Of a stretch of DNA of 21,724 nucleotides, positions 7,369 through 15,189 are shown one piece after another. Position 1 is the first letter of the stretch. Every line of letters starts with the position of its first letter. Made by a program: the position numbers and the translations under genes. The notes under the pieces were generated by a model, which saw only the letters and a list, made by a program, of their open reading frames with translations, had not been told where the DNA came from and ran no database searches. The DNA comes from an uncultured Bacteroidales bacterium (GTDB lineage Bacteria; Bacteroidota; Bacteroidia; Bacteroidales; UBA932). Location of the stretch: NCBI GenBank assembly GCA_934702165.1, contig CAKUYG010000015.1:1-21724 (forward strand), in the 5' to 3' direction.

Positions 7369-8830
7369 TGTTGTATGTTTTATTCAATTGGACATTTCCG
7401 TCTTCGTCGATGAAATCGGCACCGAGCGTCCCCTCAAGGTTGGCCTTGGCCGTGACGAAATTATATACTGCCTGTGACAGGGTCAGGCTGGCCTGCGTGA
7501 GCGCAAGCTGCGCATCGTTGAGATCCGTAAGGGTACTGCGGCCCACGTTGTAGGAGCGCTGCGCGATGTCGTATGCCTTGGTGGCGGACTCAAGGGCGCT
7601 CTGCGCGGAGCTGTAGCTCTTCATCGCCGTCTCCATCTGATTGAGATACTGACGGATGGAGATCCTCAACTGACGCTCGGTGTTCTCTCGCTGCACTGTG
7701 AGCTCAGCACTCTGGACCTTGGCGGAACGCACGGCATTGTAACGCTTGCCGCCGGAGAATATAGGAATCTGGAGACTCAGGCCCACCATAGAATAAGGAG
7801 ACCACTTGTACTCGCTGAAATTGAAGTCATTGGTCATGGCGTTCATGCTGTATGAGAATGACAGCGCGAGGGTAGGAAGATAGGCATACTGCTGCATCTT
7901 CACCGTCGAAGCGAGTTGCTCCGCCTGGATGGAGAGCTGGCGCATAGTCGAGTTGTTGTCCAATGAGAGATCCTCGGAAGCCTTGATGTCATAAAGCATC
8001 GTGTCGGCGTAGTCTGACAGGGAGCCGGAGACATCGATATTCTCATCAAGGCTGACTCCCATCACCGCCTTGAGCTGCCAAAGTGACAGCACAACGGAAC
8101 TCTCGGCATCATAGACATTCGGAATCGCATTGGCGAGAGTCGTCTTGGCACGTGCCAGATCAAGGTCCGAAGCCCGCTGCGCATTGTATTTGCGCTGAGT
8201 CTGCTCAAGATTCTCAAGAGCGTTCTCATAGACGGACTTGTATACCTTGAACGCCTCTTTGGCAAGAAGGCAGGAGAAATACGCCTGCTTGACCTGGTTG
8301 ACAGTCTCCAGACGTGAGCTGCGGGCTTTTTCCACCGCAAGTTCCACACTCTGCCCGCTCACCCTGATGCTCTCCCAGAGCTGGGCATTCACCAGAGGCA
8401 TGGAAGCGGAGATACCCGCCGACCAGGTGTTCCACCGTCCTACTTCTATTCCTCCGCCTGAAGTCATAGTCCCAGAACCGCTTGACTCACCGGAACTTTC
8501 AGATCCTTCAGACTCCGAACCGCCGCCCATTGCGGACATGTCGAAGTCCATGTACATCACCTGCTTCTTGATGGTACGCTGATAGTTGGCCGTACCATCC
8601 ACCTGAGGAAAAAGGGAAGCATAGGTGCCTTTGCGCTCATATCCGCTGCGCTCCACCTCCATGTCCGCCACTTTGACAGAGGCGTTTTCGCTTACTGCGA
8701 TCTGGAGAGCCTGTTCGAGGGAGATGAGTTTCGGTGCCGAGAGAGTGTCGGAAGCCTGGGCCGGCTCCTGAGCCGATGCCAAGCCGCTGACTGTCAGCGC
8801 CACGAAAGAAAACAATACTAACTTCTTCAT
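7361..8830 (-). CDS. TolC-family outer-membrane efflux channel
   Basis: The 489-residue protein has a signal peptide (MKK..., cleavage near SGLASA at residue 20) and two homologous halves of long alpha-helices and beta-strands, as in TolC/OprM outer-membrane factors. Examples are SLEQALQIAVSENASVKVADMEVERSG (start of the first half) and LDNNSTMRQLSIQAEQLASTVKMQQYAYLPTLALSFSY (start of the second). It forms the exit duct for the adaptor and pump encoded after it. An unusual Ser/Gly/Glu-rich stretch (residues 102-127) follows the first strand and is probably an extracellular or flexible loop. It is the first gene of the four-gene efflux operon. Only a weak promoter-like match and a hairpin lie upstream. 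Confidence 0.92.
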   Translation of the reverse strand: MKKLVLFSFVALTVSGLASAQEPAQASDTLSAPKLISLEQALQIAVSENASVKVADMEVERSGYERKGTYASLFPQVDGTANYQRTIKKQVMYMDFDMSAMGGGSESEGSESSGESSGSGTMTSGGGIEVGRWNTWSAGISASMPLVNAQLWESIRVSGQSVELAVEKARSSRLETVNQVKQAYFSCLLAKEAFKVYKSVYENALENLEQTQRKYNAQRASDLDLARAKTTLANAIPNVYDAESSVVLSLWQLKAVMGVSLDENIDVSGSLSDYADTMLYDIKASEDLSLDNNSTMRQLSIQAEQLASTVKMQQYAYLPTLALSFSYSMNAMTNDFNFSEYKWSPYSMVGLSLQIPIFSGGKRYNAVRSAKVQSAELTVQRENTERQLRISIRQYLNQMETAMKSYSSAQSALESATKAYDIAQRSYNVGRSTLTDLNDAQLALTQASLTLSQAVYNFVTAKANLEGTLGADFIDEDGNVQLNKTYNNE

Positions 8831-8833
8831 ACA

Positions 8834-8864
8834 CTAAAATAACGCAGGCACGGATTATACCAAA
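8834..8864 (-). promoter_or_regulatory. Weak promoter-like match upstream of the efflux operon
   Basis: The minus strand shows TTTG (8861-8864), 19 bases, then TATTTTAG (8834-8841), one mismatch from TAnnTTTG. The start would fall at or within the tolC ATG, which would make the message leaderless, and the -33 part lies in a hairpin arm. This may be coincidence; the real promoter may be inside lgt. Confidence 0.25.
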
Positions 8865-8872
8865 TCCGTGCC
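8847..8872 (-). terminator. Hairpin between lgt and the efflux operon (terminator or regulatory hairpin)
   Basis: A perfect 10-bp inverted repeat, GGCACGGATT (8847-8856) with AATCCGTGCC (8863-8872), has a 6-base loop. It lies 29 bp after the lgt stop on the minus strand and 16 bp before tolC. The following minus-strand sequence (TGCGTTATTTTAG) is only modestly T-rich, so termination may be partial. A role as an operator or leader structure for the pump operon is an alternative. Confidence 0.5.
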
Positions 8873-8901
8873 ATCCGCTATAATATAGGTATGAAGTTCT
8901 G

Positions 8902-9747
8902 TTACTTCTTTTTTACAGTACCGCTCACCGCAGCAGGCTCACGGTGAATATACGACCAGACGAGAATCCCGATGCCTGCAAGTACAAAAGGAATAGAGAG
9001 AAGCTGCCCCATATTGAGGGCCATCCCCTGTTCGAAGCCGACCTGCGGCTCCTTGATGAACTCGATGAGAAAGCGCATCCCGAAGCACCCGATGAGGAAC
9101 ACTCCGAAGAAGAAGCCCCTGTAGACCTTGTCAAGTTTATATTTGTACACCCATACCAGAATGAGCCCGAGCAACAGATAGGAAAATGCCTCGTAAAGCT
9201 GGGTCGGATGCTTGGGCTCCGTCTCGCCGCGGAGGTCGAAGATGAAACCCCACGGCAGGCTGGTCACATCCCCGTAGATCTCGGAGTTGAAGAGGTTGCC
9301 GAGGCGGATCATGCAGCCTGCGAATGCCACTGTGATGCAGAGACGGTCCATTATCCACATGAAGTCAAATCCGTTCCTCTTTCCATAATGAACTGAATAC
9401 CACCACATTGCAAACAGTAATGCTATGGCTCCGCCATGGCTCGCAAGCCCTCCTTTCCATGGCATGAATATCTCAAGGAACCCCTTCCATGATCCGAGAT
9501 AATAATCCGGCTGGTAGAAAAGGCAGTGCCCCAGGCGCGCACCGACAATGGTAGCGATGAGCAGGGTATAAAGGAGCGGATCCATAAGCCTCTGGTCCAC
9601 GCCCTCCCGGCGGAAAAACCACCTGAACAGATACCAGCCTATCACGAAGCCGGACACGAAAAGCAGCGAATACCACCTTATCTGGAGGCCGCCTATATGA
9701 ATAAGGACAGGATCAACGTGCCAATGCACGAAAAGAAGATCAAGCAT
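8902..9747 (-). CDS. lgt: Prolipoprotein diacylglyceryl transferase
   Basis: The 281-residue polytopic inner-membrane enzyme transfers diacylglycerol from phosphatidylglycerol to the lipobox cysteine of prolipoproteins, the first step of lipoprotein maturation. Family landmarks are present: IRWYSLLFVSGF near residue 23, GARLGHCLFY at 69-78, GGLASHGG with H104, the Lgt signature RLGNLFNSEIYGD with R148, and H180 in HPTQLYE. Seven or so hydrophobic segments fit the known topology, and the protein ends in a basic cytoplasmic tail (KKK). It follows pgk but has its own promoter-like sequence, and a terminator separates the two genes. The product presumably modifies the adaptor lipoprotein of the adjacent pump among many others. 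Confidence 0.95.
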   Translation of the reverse strand: MLDLLFVHWHVDPVLIHIGGLQIRWYSLLFVSGFVIGWYLFRWFFRREGVDQRLMDPLLYTLLIATIVGARLGHCLFYQPDYYLGSWKGFLEIFMPWKGGLASHGGAIALLFAMWWYSVHYGKRNGFDFMWIMDRLCITVAFAGCMIRLGNLFNSEIYGDVTSLPWGFIFDLRGETEPKHPTQLYEAFSYLLLGLILVWVYKYKLDKVYRGFFFGVFLIGCFGMRFLIEFIKEPQVGFEQGMALNMGQLLSIPFVLAGIGILVWSYIHREPAAVSGTVKKK

Positions 9748-9763
9748 AACAAAGCATTTGGCG

Positions 9764-9771
9764 CAAATTTA
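9764..9771 (-). promoter_or_regulatory. Putative -7 promoter element of lgt
   Basis: The minus strand reads TAAATTTG, an exact TAnnTTTG match, 16 bases before the lgt ATG. The box touches the T-rich tail of the pgk terminator. A weak -33 candidate (TGTG, 20 bases upstream) lies inside the terminator hairpin. Confidence 0.5.
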
Positions 9772-9774
9772 AAC

Positions 9775-9808
9775 AAAAAAATCCGCCCGACCACATGGCC
9801 GGACGGAT
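9775..9808 (-). terminator. Rho-independent terminator of pgk
   Basis: On the minus strand, 22 bases after the pgk stop, an inverted repeat pairs 9781-9785 with 9804-9808 (ATCCG/CGGAT), then after an A/C mismatch 9787-9789 with 9800-9802, and after a second mismatch 9791-9792 with 9797-9798. It runs directly into a T tract (complement of 9775-9781). This is a good intrinsic terminator layout. Confidence 0.75.
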
Positions 9809-9829
9809 AAAGTCTATAGGTATCAGCGA

Positions 9830-11083
9830 TTATTCTTCAATTGCTGCTATGCCAGGAAGCACCTTGCCCTCAAGAGCCTCAAGCATGGCCCCGCCACCGG
9901 TAGAGACGTAGCTTACCTTGTCGGCATAGCCCATACGGGTCACTGCAGCCACAGAGTCGCCGCCGCCCACGAGGGTGTATGCACCCTTGGCAGTGGCCTC
10001 GGCGAGATCCTCTGCGATCTGCAGGGTACCGCCGGCGAATTTCTCCATCTCGAACACTCCGACAGGGCCGTTCCAGAGCACAGTCTTGGAGTCGAGGATG
10101 ATCTTCTTCCAGTTCTCGAGAGACTCAGGACCGGCGTCCATTCCCTCCCAGCCGTCAGGAATCTCGTGAGACGGCACGAGCTTGGTATTGGCGTCGTTGC
10201 TGAAGTCATCAGCTACGAGGGTCTGCACAGAAAGGGAGATCTTCACGCCCTTCTCCTTGGCCTTGGCAAGGATTTCGAGAGCCTGCGGGATAAGATCGTC
10301 TTCGTGGAGGGATTTGCCGATCTTGCCGCCCTCAGCCTTGATGAATGTATATCCCATTCCGCCGCCGATGATGAGGTTGTCCACCTTGTCGAGAAGATTC
10401 TCGAGCACGGCAAGTTTGGATGACACTTTTGAACCACCGATAATGGCGGTGAACGGACGCTTCGCGTTCTTGAGCACATTGTCAATAGCCTTGATCTCGC
10501 CGAGCATCAGGTAGCCGAACATCTTGTCGTTCGGGAAGTACTTGGCGATGAGGGCGGTAGAGGCGTGGGCACGGTGAGCGGTGCCGAATGCGTCGTTGAT
10601 ATAGCAGTCACCGTAGGAAGCGAGGGTCTTGACGAACTCCTTCTGGCTCTCCTTCACGGCAGCCTTGGCAGCCTTCTTCTCCTCGTCGGTGGCGTCATCG
10701 GCGAGTCCGCGAGGTTTGCCCTCCTCCTCGGCGTAGAAACGCAGGTTCTCGAGAAGCAGGACCTCTCCCGGCTTGAGAGCAGCGGCCTCAGCCTGGGCCT
10801 TCATGCAGTCAGGAGCGAACTTCACCGGCACTCCGAGGCACTCCGAAACATGGTCCACGATGTGCTTGAGAGAGAACTTGGCATCCACTCCCTTCGGTCG
10901 GCCGAGATGGGACATGATGATGAGTGAACCGCCGCCTGCAAGGACCTTCTTCAAGGTCGGGATGGCTGCACGGATGCGGGTGTCGTCGGTGATTTCGAAC
11001 TTGTCGTTGAGAGGGACGTTGAAGTCAACCCTGACCAGGGCCTTCTTTCCCTTAAAATCATAAGAGTCAATGTGCTGTTGCAT
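9830..11083 (-). CDS. pgk: Phosphoglycerate kinase
   Basis: The 417-residue glycolytic enzyme transfers the 1-phosphate of 1,3-bisphosphoglycerate to ADP, giving ATP. Signatures: RVDFN at residues 18-22, SHLGRPKG at 58-65, [14 protein letters not shown], the N-domain segment with the charged insertion [20 protein letters not shown], the hinge region [13 protein letters not shown], the nucleotide site [16 protein letters not shown], and GGGDSVAAV at 373-381. The protein is full length and cytoplasmic. It is divergent from a methyltransferase gene at 11148 and shares a 64-bp promoter region with it. The gene has its own terminator at 9775-9808 and is probably monocistronic. Confidence 0.97.
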   Translation of the reverse strand: MQQHIDSYDFKGKKALVRVDFNVPLNDKFEITDDTRIRAAIPTLKKVLAGGGSLIIMSHLGRPKGVDAKFSLKHIVDHVSECLGVPVKFAPDCMKAQAEAAALKPGEVLLLENLRFYAEEEGKPRGLADDATDEEKKAAKAAVKESQKEFVKTLASYGDCYINDAFGTAHRAHASTALIAKYFPNDKMFGYLMLGEIKAIDNVLKNAKRPFTAIIGGSKVSSKLAVLENLLDKVDNLIIGGGMGYTFIKAEGGKIGKSLHEDDLIPQALEILAKAKEKGVKISLSVQTLVADDFSNDANTKLVPSHEIPDGWEGMDAGPESLENWKKIILDSKTVLWNGPVGVFEMEKFAGGTLQIAEDLAEATAKGAYTLVGGGDSVAAVTRMGYADKVSYVSTGGGAMLEALEGKVLPGIAAIEE

Positions 11084-11110
11084 ATAGAAATGATATTAAT
11101 CTCAATTCTG

Positions 11111-11118
11111 CAAATTTA
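11111..11118 (-). promoter_or_regulatory. Putative -7 promoter element of pgk
   Basis: The minus strand reads TAAATTTG, an exact TAnnTTTG match, 27 bases before the pgk ATG, which gives a leader of about 20 bases. No convincing TTTG -33 is seen at the usual distance; the upstream sequence overlaps the divergent promoter. Confidence 0.5.
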
Positions 11119-11131
11119 GCAATTTTCTCCA

Positions 11132-11139
11132 TATCTTTG
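11132..11139 (+). promoter_or_regulatory. Putative -7 promoter element of the methyltransferase gene
   Basis: TATCTTTG is an exact TAnnTTTG match, only 8 bases before the ATG at 11148, so the leader would be a few bases at most. A weak -33 candidate (TCTG at 11107-11110) lies 21 bases upstream. It is separated by 13 bp from the opposing pgk -7 box. Confidence 0.5.
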
Positions 11140-11147
11140 CACCCGCT

Positions 11148-12059
11148 ATGATAGAATACCCTGGAACATTCTGGAAAGACTACGAGCTGGTCGACTCAGG
11201 AGACGGAGAAAAGCTCGAGAGATTCGGCCCCTACATGCTGATACGCCCGGAGCCGAAGGCCCTTTGGGCCAAGTCCATGAGCAGCAAGGAATGGGAAAGG
11301 GCCGCTCATACCCGTTTCCGCCCCGGCGCAGGCTTCGGCAAGGCCGGCAAGGAGGACAGCGGCACCTGGGAGAGACTCAAGCGCAGCGAGGACCAGTGGC
11401 ACATCCGCTACGCAGGATCCCCGGGCGGGCCGGAGTTCTCCCTGCGCTTGGGGCTCACATCATTCAAGCATGTCGGCGTATTCCCAGAGCAGGCCCCGAA
11501 CTGGGATTACATCTACCGCCAGACACGCCGCCTCGCCGGAAGCGGGCGCAAGCCCAAGATCCTCAACCTCTTCGCCTACACCGGAGCTGCCTCTCTCGCA
11601 GCTAAGGCAGCAGGTGCCGACGTGACCCATCTGGACTCGGTACGGCAGGTTGTCACATGGGCGAGAGGGAACATGGAAGCCTCCAGGCTCGACGGGATCA
11701 GGTGGGTCGTGGAGGACGCCATGAAATTCGCCAAGAGAGAAGAGCGCCGAGGCAATGTCTATGACGGGATCATAATGGATCCTCCTGCCTACGGGCACGG
11801 CCCCGACGGGGAGAAATGGAAACTCGACGAGTGCCTCTTCGAGATGATGGGCAGCATAAAATCAATACTTGCTCCCAAGGACAGCTACCTCGTCCTCAAC
11901 CTCTACTCCAACGGCTTCTCCCCTCTTCTCGGGGAGACGGTGGTCAAGCAGGCCTTCGGCCTCGGGAAAGACGCCGAAATAGAATCGGGAGAACTTGCCC
12001 TCGCCGACCGGTTCGGAAAAGCTCTCCCGCTCTCTGTGGTTGTGCGCCTGAAGCGCTAA
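11148..12059 (+). CDS. Class I SAM-dependent methyltransferase (RlmI/COG1092-like)
   Basis: The 303-residue protein has an N-terminal region with YELVDSGDGEKLERFG (about 12-27), the segment LGLTSFKHVGVFPEQAPNW (101-119), and a Rossmann methyltransferase domain. SAM motif I is ILNLFAYTGAASL (138-150), the acidic ribose-contact residue is D163 in HLD, and MDPPAYGHG (210-218) is the motif IV DPP[AF]xG variant typical of RNA methyltransferases. Relatives methylate rRNA cytosines at C5 (RlmI-like), but the target here is unproven. No PUA domain is apparent, so it is not a canonical RlmI. It converges on the DUF2723 gene; the stop codons overlap by four bases. Confidence 0.82.
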   Translation: MIEYPGTFWKDYELVDSGDGEKLERFGPYMLIRPEPKALWAKSMSSKEWERAAHTRFRPGAGFGKAGKEDSGTWERLKRSEDQWHIRYAGSPGGPEFSLRLGLTSFKHVGVFPEQAPNWDYIYRQTRRLAGSGRKPKILNLFAYTGAASLAAKAAGADVTHLDSVRQVVTWARGNMEASRLDGIRWVVEDAMKFAKREERRGNVYDGIIMDPPAYGHGPDGEKWKLDECLFEMMGSIKSILAPKDSYLVLNLYSNGFSPLLGETVVKQAFGLGKDAEIESGELALADRFGKALPLSVVVRLKR

Positions 12060-15000
12060 CCCCTGTTCTCTTCCGGAGACACTCCGAGCATGGCCATAAA
12101 GCCATCTTTCAGCTGTTTGCTCATGTCCTTGTCCCCTCCTTTCTCCATCACTTCCGCAAGGAAATAGATATAGTTGCCAATCAGCTCGAAATCTTCCTTG
12201 GCGTAAGCATAGAAGCGACTGTAGAAGTTTGCCGAGATCAGCAGCTGCTCTGCCATCTCCTCCCCGAGTTCGCGGGCCTTGTCGGCAGCACCGAGCTTAT
12301 AGTAGTCCTCGACCATACTGATGACCATGTAGTCGTTGCCGGAGAACCCTACAGGCACTCCTTCCAGAGGGAAGTCACGGGTGACGCTCCGGCACTTGTC
12401 CAGCATCTCCATGGCCCTGTCCGTTTCACCCGCCCTGATGAAGGCATTCGCCGCCGTGACGAACATCCCCCGCAGGGACAGCACTCCCATGTGGGTGTAC
12501 TGGTTCTGATAATCGATGAAATAGTCCCCGGCAGCCACGGCATCCCACTTGTAGACCTGCGTCATCTTGCGGTAGAGGTCATCGGTGTCCACAAAACCGG
12601 CCACGGTAGTGGTGGTCTTGTTCTTTATAGGTATCAGTTTGAATGAGTATCCTTCATATTCAAGGTATTCTTTGATACCTATATTGATGTCCCCTCCCAT
12701 GCTCAGCAAGTTGATCGGTCTGTCCCACTGATACCCGGACAGAAGATCCAGCATGAAGAGTTCCGGCTTTGTGAGCATGTCCTTGTCCTTAGGGATGGTG
12801 ATGATGATGGAATCCGGGATCTGGGAGGCGTACTTGGCATCGAGGATGCCGGAACGGATCACATTGTCCCTGTTGACCGGAATGGAGATCTTGCGTGAGG
12901 CTATGTAGTCCACCCTGCGGCCGCTCGTCATCGGGGCCTTTACCTTCGGATTGCGGAAGAGGGCCATCACATCGGCGATGCTGGTGACCTCGTTGCGGGT
13001 GTCGTAGACCGGCACGTACTCATTGGTGCCGTAAAGGTACTGGTCCTGCCCGACAGAAAGCGCGAGCGGAGCTGATTCGTTGACCGCCCACTTCATCTGG
13101 TCGATGTGCCAGTCGGTCCCGAGCAGGGAGGTGTTGCAGATGCGCACATCCGGGCGGACGTTCTCCACTTCCTGGGCGTACCACAGAGGGAAGGTGTCGT
13201 TGTCCCCGTGGGTAACCAGAATGCCGTTCTCCCCCACTGAATTGAGGTAGTTCGTGGCCATCTCCACAGCGGTGCGGCGGTTGGATCTGTCATGGTCATC
13301 CCAGTTCTGCGCGGCCATGAGAGCCGGCACGCAGAGACAGGCCACAGTCGTCAAAGCGGACACTGCCACGCCTCCCCTGCCCTTGAGGGCTTTCTCCAGA
13401 AGGCTGTACAGGCCGGCGACCGCCATTCCTATCCAGGCGGAGAAGAAATAGAACGAGCCGGCGTAGGCATAGTCCCTCTCACGCACCTGGTAAGGAGGCT
13501 GGTTGAGATATATCACGATGGCGATGCCTGTCATGAAGAACATCAGGAAGTTGAGCCAGCAGCCCCTCTTGTCCTTGTCGAACTGGAAGAACAGGCCGAT
13601 AAGGCCGAGCAGCAGAGGCAGGAAGAAATAGTGGTTCTTCCCCTTGTCTTGAGCCAGTACAGCCGGAGCGTCGCTCTGGTCGCCAAGGCGGAACTCATCG
13701 ATGAACTTCACGCCACTCTCCCAGTTGCCGTGGAATATGTCCCCCGGGCTCGGCGAGTGCACCTGGTTCTGGCGGCCGACAAAGTTCCACATGAAGTAGC
13801 GCCAATACATCCAGTTCATCTGATAGTCAAAGAAATAGTGCAGGTTGGCACCCATCGTCGGCTTGCGGTGTGTGCTGCCCGGCAACTTGGTTCCTTTGCC
13901 GTCTGTGTAGTACTCGTAAAACTCCTCGTAGCGTCCGTCAGGACTTGAACTCCACATCCTCGGGAAAAGCATCTTGCCTTCAGACAGGTACTTCGCGTCC
14001 ACCGGCCCGTCAACCTTCTTGTACTTCCCGTCCAGCGGAGCCCAATACTTCGAAGTCTTTAGTTCGAACGGAGCATCGTAATACTGCCCGTACAGCAGAG
14101 GCGTCGAGCCGTACTGCTCACGCGAAAGGTAGCGCACCAGTGTGAACGCGTTGTCCGGCTGATACTCGTTGGTCGGAGTCTTGGCACAGGAGCGGATAAT
14201 GTCTATGCTGAATACCGAGAATCCTATGATGATGGTGGTGAAGCAGAGCAGTGCAGTGTTGAGGAAGCGCTTCTGCTTCTTGAGTGTCACGAAAAGACCC
14301 CAGAAGCACAAGGCGAGCAGTGCCACGATGAAGAACGCCGCACCGCTGTTGTACGGCAGGCCGAACACGTTGACGAAAAGCAGGTCCGTATACGCGGCAA
14401 GCTTCGGCAGCCACGGAATTATGATGAACAGCACCAGAGCCAGGACAACCACGCCCACCAGGAAAATCTTGAGCAGTTCCTTGAAACTATATGGCCGGTC
14501 CTCCCTGATACGATAATAGTACATGAACACCAGTGCCGGGATCATCAGCAGGTTGAGAAGGTGCACCCCGATACTGAGGCCCATCAGGAAAGCTATGAGT
14601 ACCACCCACTTGAGTGAATGTGGACGGTCGGCACGGTCATACCATACCGTCATCAGCCAGAATACGGCGGCGGTAAACAGGGACGACATCGCATAGACCT
14701 CGCCCTCCACAGCCGAGAACCAGAAAGTGTCGGAGAAGCAGTAGGCAAGCGAACCCACAAGTCCGGAGCCTATTATGGAGATGGCCTGCGGGACGGTGTA
14801 TGTCCCGTCAGCGGCAGGCTTTATCATGCGCCTGACGAACCACACTATGGTGAGGTACAGGAAAAATATGGTCAGGGCAGAGCACAGAGCGCTCATCGCG
14901 TTGACGAGCACGGCCGCGTGCATGTTGTCCCCGAACATCGTGAAGAAACGGGCGATCAGCTGGAACATCGGGTTTCCAGGAGGATGCCCGACCTCAAGCT

Positions 15001-15139
15001 TGTATGATGATGCTATAAACTCGCCGCAATCCCAGAACGAGGCGGACGGTTCTATGGTCAGCAGGTAAGTGACGGCTGACAACACAAGGGCCGCCACAGC
15101 ACTTATCCTGTGCCACAATGTGAACTTCTTCTGATTCAT
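12056..15139 (-). CDS. DUF2723-family polytopic membrane protein (TMEM260/GT-C-like)
   Basis: The 1027-residue protein starts with MNQKKFTLWH. The N-terminal half is a polytopic membrane domain: a first membrane helix, then the conserved luminal/periplasmic loop EPSASFWDCGEF with D37 and E40, VGHPPG (residues 50-55), and many further hydrophobic segments. Past about residue 700 the C-terminal region is soluble and contains helical repeat-like stretches (AFIRAGETDRAMEMLDKC, YYKLGAADKARELGEEM). The family includes eukaryotic TMEM260, reported to be a protein O-mannosyltransferase, so a lipid-linked-sugar glycosyltransferase role is plausible; this is inference. Start choice: a TTG at 15160 would add seven residues, but the ATG at 15139 gives the usual short cytoplasmic N-terminus and is the only start compatible with the promoter at 15146-15178. 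It is monocistronic. Confidence 0.85.
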   Translation of the reverse strand: MNQKKFTLWHRISAVAALVLSAVTYLLTIEPSASFWDCGEFIASSYKLEVGHPPGNPMFQLIARFFTMFGDNMHAAVLVNAMSALCSALTIFFLYLTIVWFVRRMIKPAADGTYTVPQAISIIGSGLVGSLAYCFSDTFWFSAVEGEVYAMSSLFTAAVFWLMTVWYDRADRPHSLKWVVLIAFLMGLSIGVHLLNLLMIPALVFMYYYRIREDRPYSFKELLKIFLVGVVVLALVLFIIIPWLPKLAAYTDLLFVNVFGLPYNSGAAFFIVALLALCFWGLFVTLKKQKRFLNTALLCFTTIIIGFSVFSIDIIRSCAKTPTNEYQPDNAFTLVRYLSREQYGSTPLLYGQYYDAPFELKTSKYWAPLDGKYKKVDGPVDAKYLSEGKMLFPRMWSSSPDGRYEEFYEYYTDGKGTKLPGSTHRKPTMGANLHYFFDYQMNWMYWRYFMWNFVGRQNQVHSPSPGDIFHGNWESGVKFIDEFRLGDQSDAPAVLAQDKGKNHYFFLPLLLGLIGLFFQFDKDKRGCWLNFLMFFMTGIAIVIYLNQPPYQVRERDYAYAGSFYFFSAWIGMAVAGLYSLLEKALKGRGGVAVSALTTVACLCVPALMAAQNWDDHDRSNRRTAVEMATNYLNSVGENGILVTHGDNDTFPLWYAQEVENVRPDVRICNTSLLGTDWHIDQMKWAVNESAPLALSVGQDQYLYGTNEYVPVYDTRNEVTSIADVMALFRNPKVKAPMTSGRRVDYIASRKISIPVNRDNVIRSGILDAKYASQIPDSIIITIPKDKDMLTKPELFMLDLLSGYQWDRPINLLSMGGDINIGIKEYLEYEGYSFKLIPIKNKTTTTVAGFVDTDDLYRKMTQVYKWDAVAAGDYFIDYQNQYTHMGVLSLRGMFVTAANAFIRAGETDRAMEMLDKCRSVTRDFPLEGVPVGFSGNDYMVISMVEDYYKLGAADKARELGEEMAEQLLISANFYSRFYAYAKEDFELIGNYIYFLAEVMEKGGDKDMSKQLKDGFMAMLGVSPEENRG

Positions 15140-15145
15140 AACCCA

Positions 15146-15178
15146 CAAAGATACATCCAAATTCGTTATCTTTGCAAA
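15146..15178 (-). promoter_or_regulatory. Putative promoter of the DUF2723 gene
   Basis: The minus strand shows TTTG (15175-15178), 21 bases, then TATCTTTG (15146-15153), both exact matches to the Bacteroidota consensus. The -7 box ends six bases before the ATG at 15139, so the message would have almost no leader. It overlaps the divergent SUI1 promoter. Confidence 0.6.
15167..15174 (+). promoter_or_regulatory. Putative -7 promoter element of the SUI1-yidD operon
   Basis: TATCTTTG is an exact TAnnTTTG match, 15 bases before the SUI1-like ATG at 15190. No clear -33 TTTG is visible at the usual distance. The box abuts the -33 of the opposing DUF2723 promoter, and its -7 lies 13 bp from the opposing -7. 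Confidence 0.5.
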
Positions 15179-15189
15179 AAATATCCCAA

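Noticed and set aside
11816..12646. A 276-codon plus-strand frame crossing the methyltransferase and DUF2723 ends
   Set aside because: It overlaps two well-supported genes and its composition looks like out-of-frame reading; no domain is recognisable.
13292..13948. A 218-codon plus-strand frame opposite the DUF2723 gene
   Set aside because: Antisense shadow of a conserved membrane protein; His/Val/Glu-rich with no motif.
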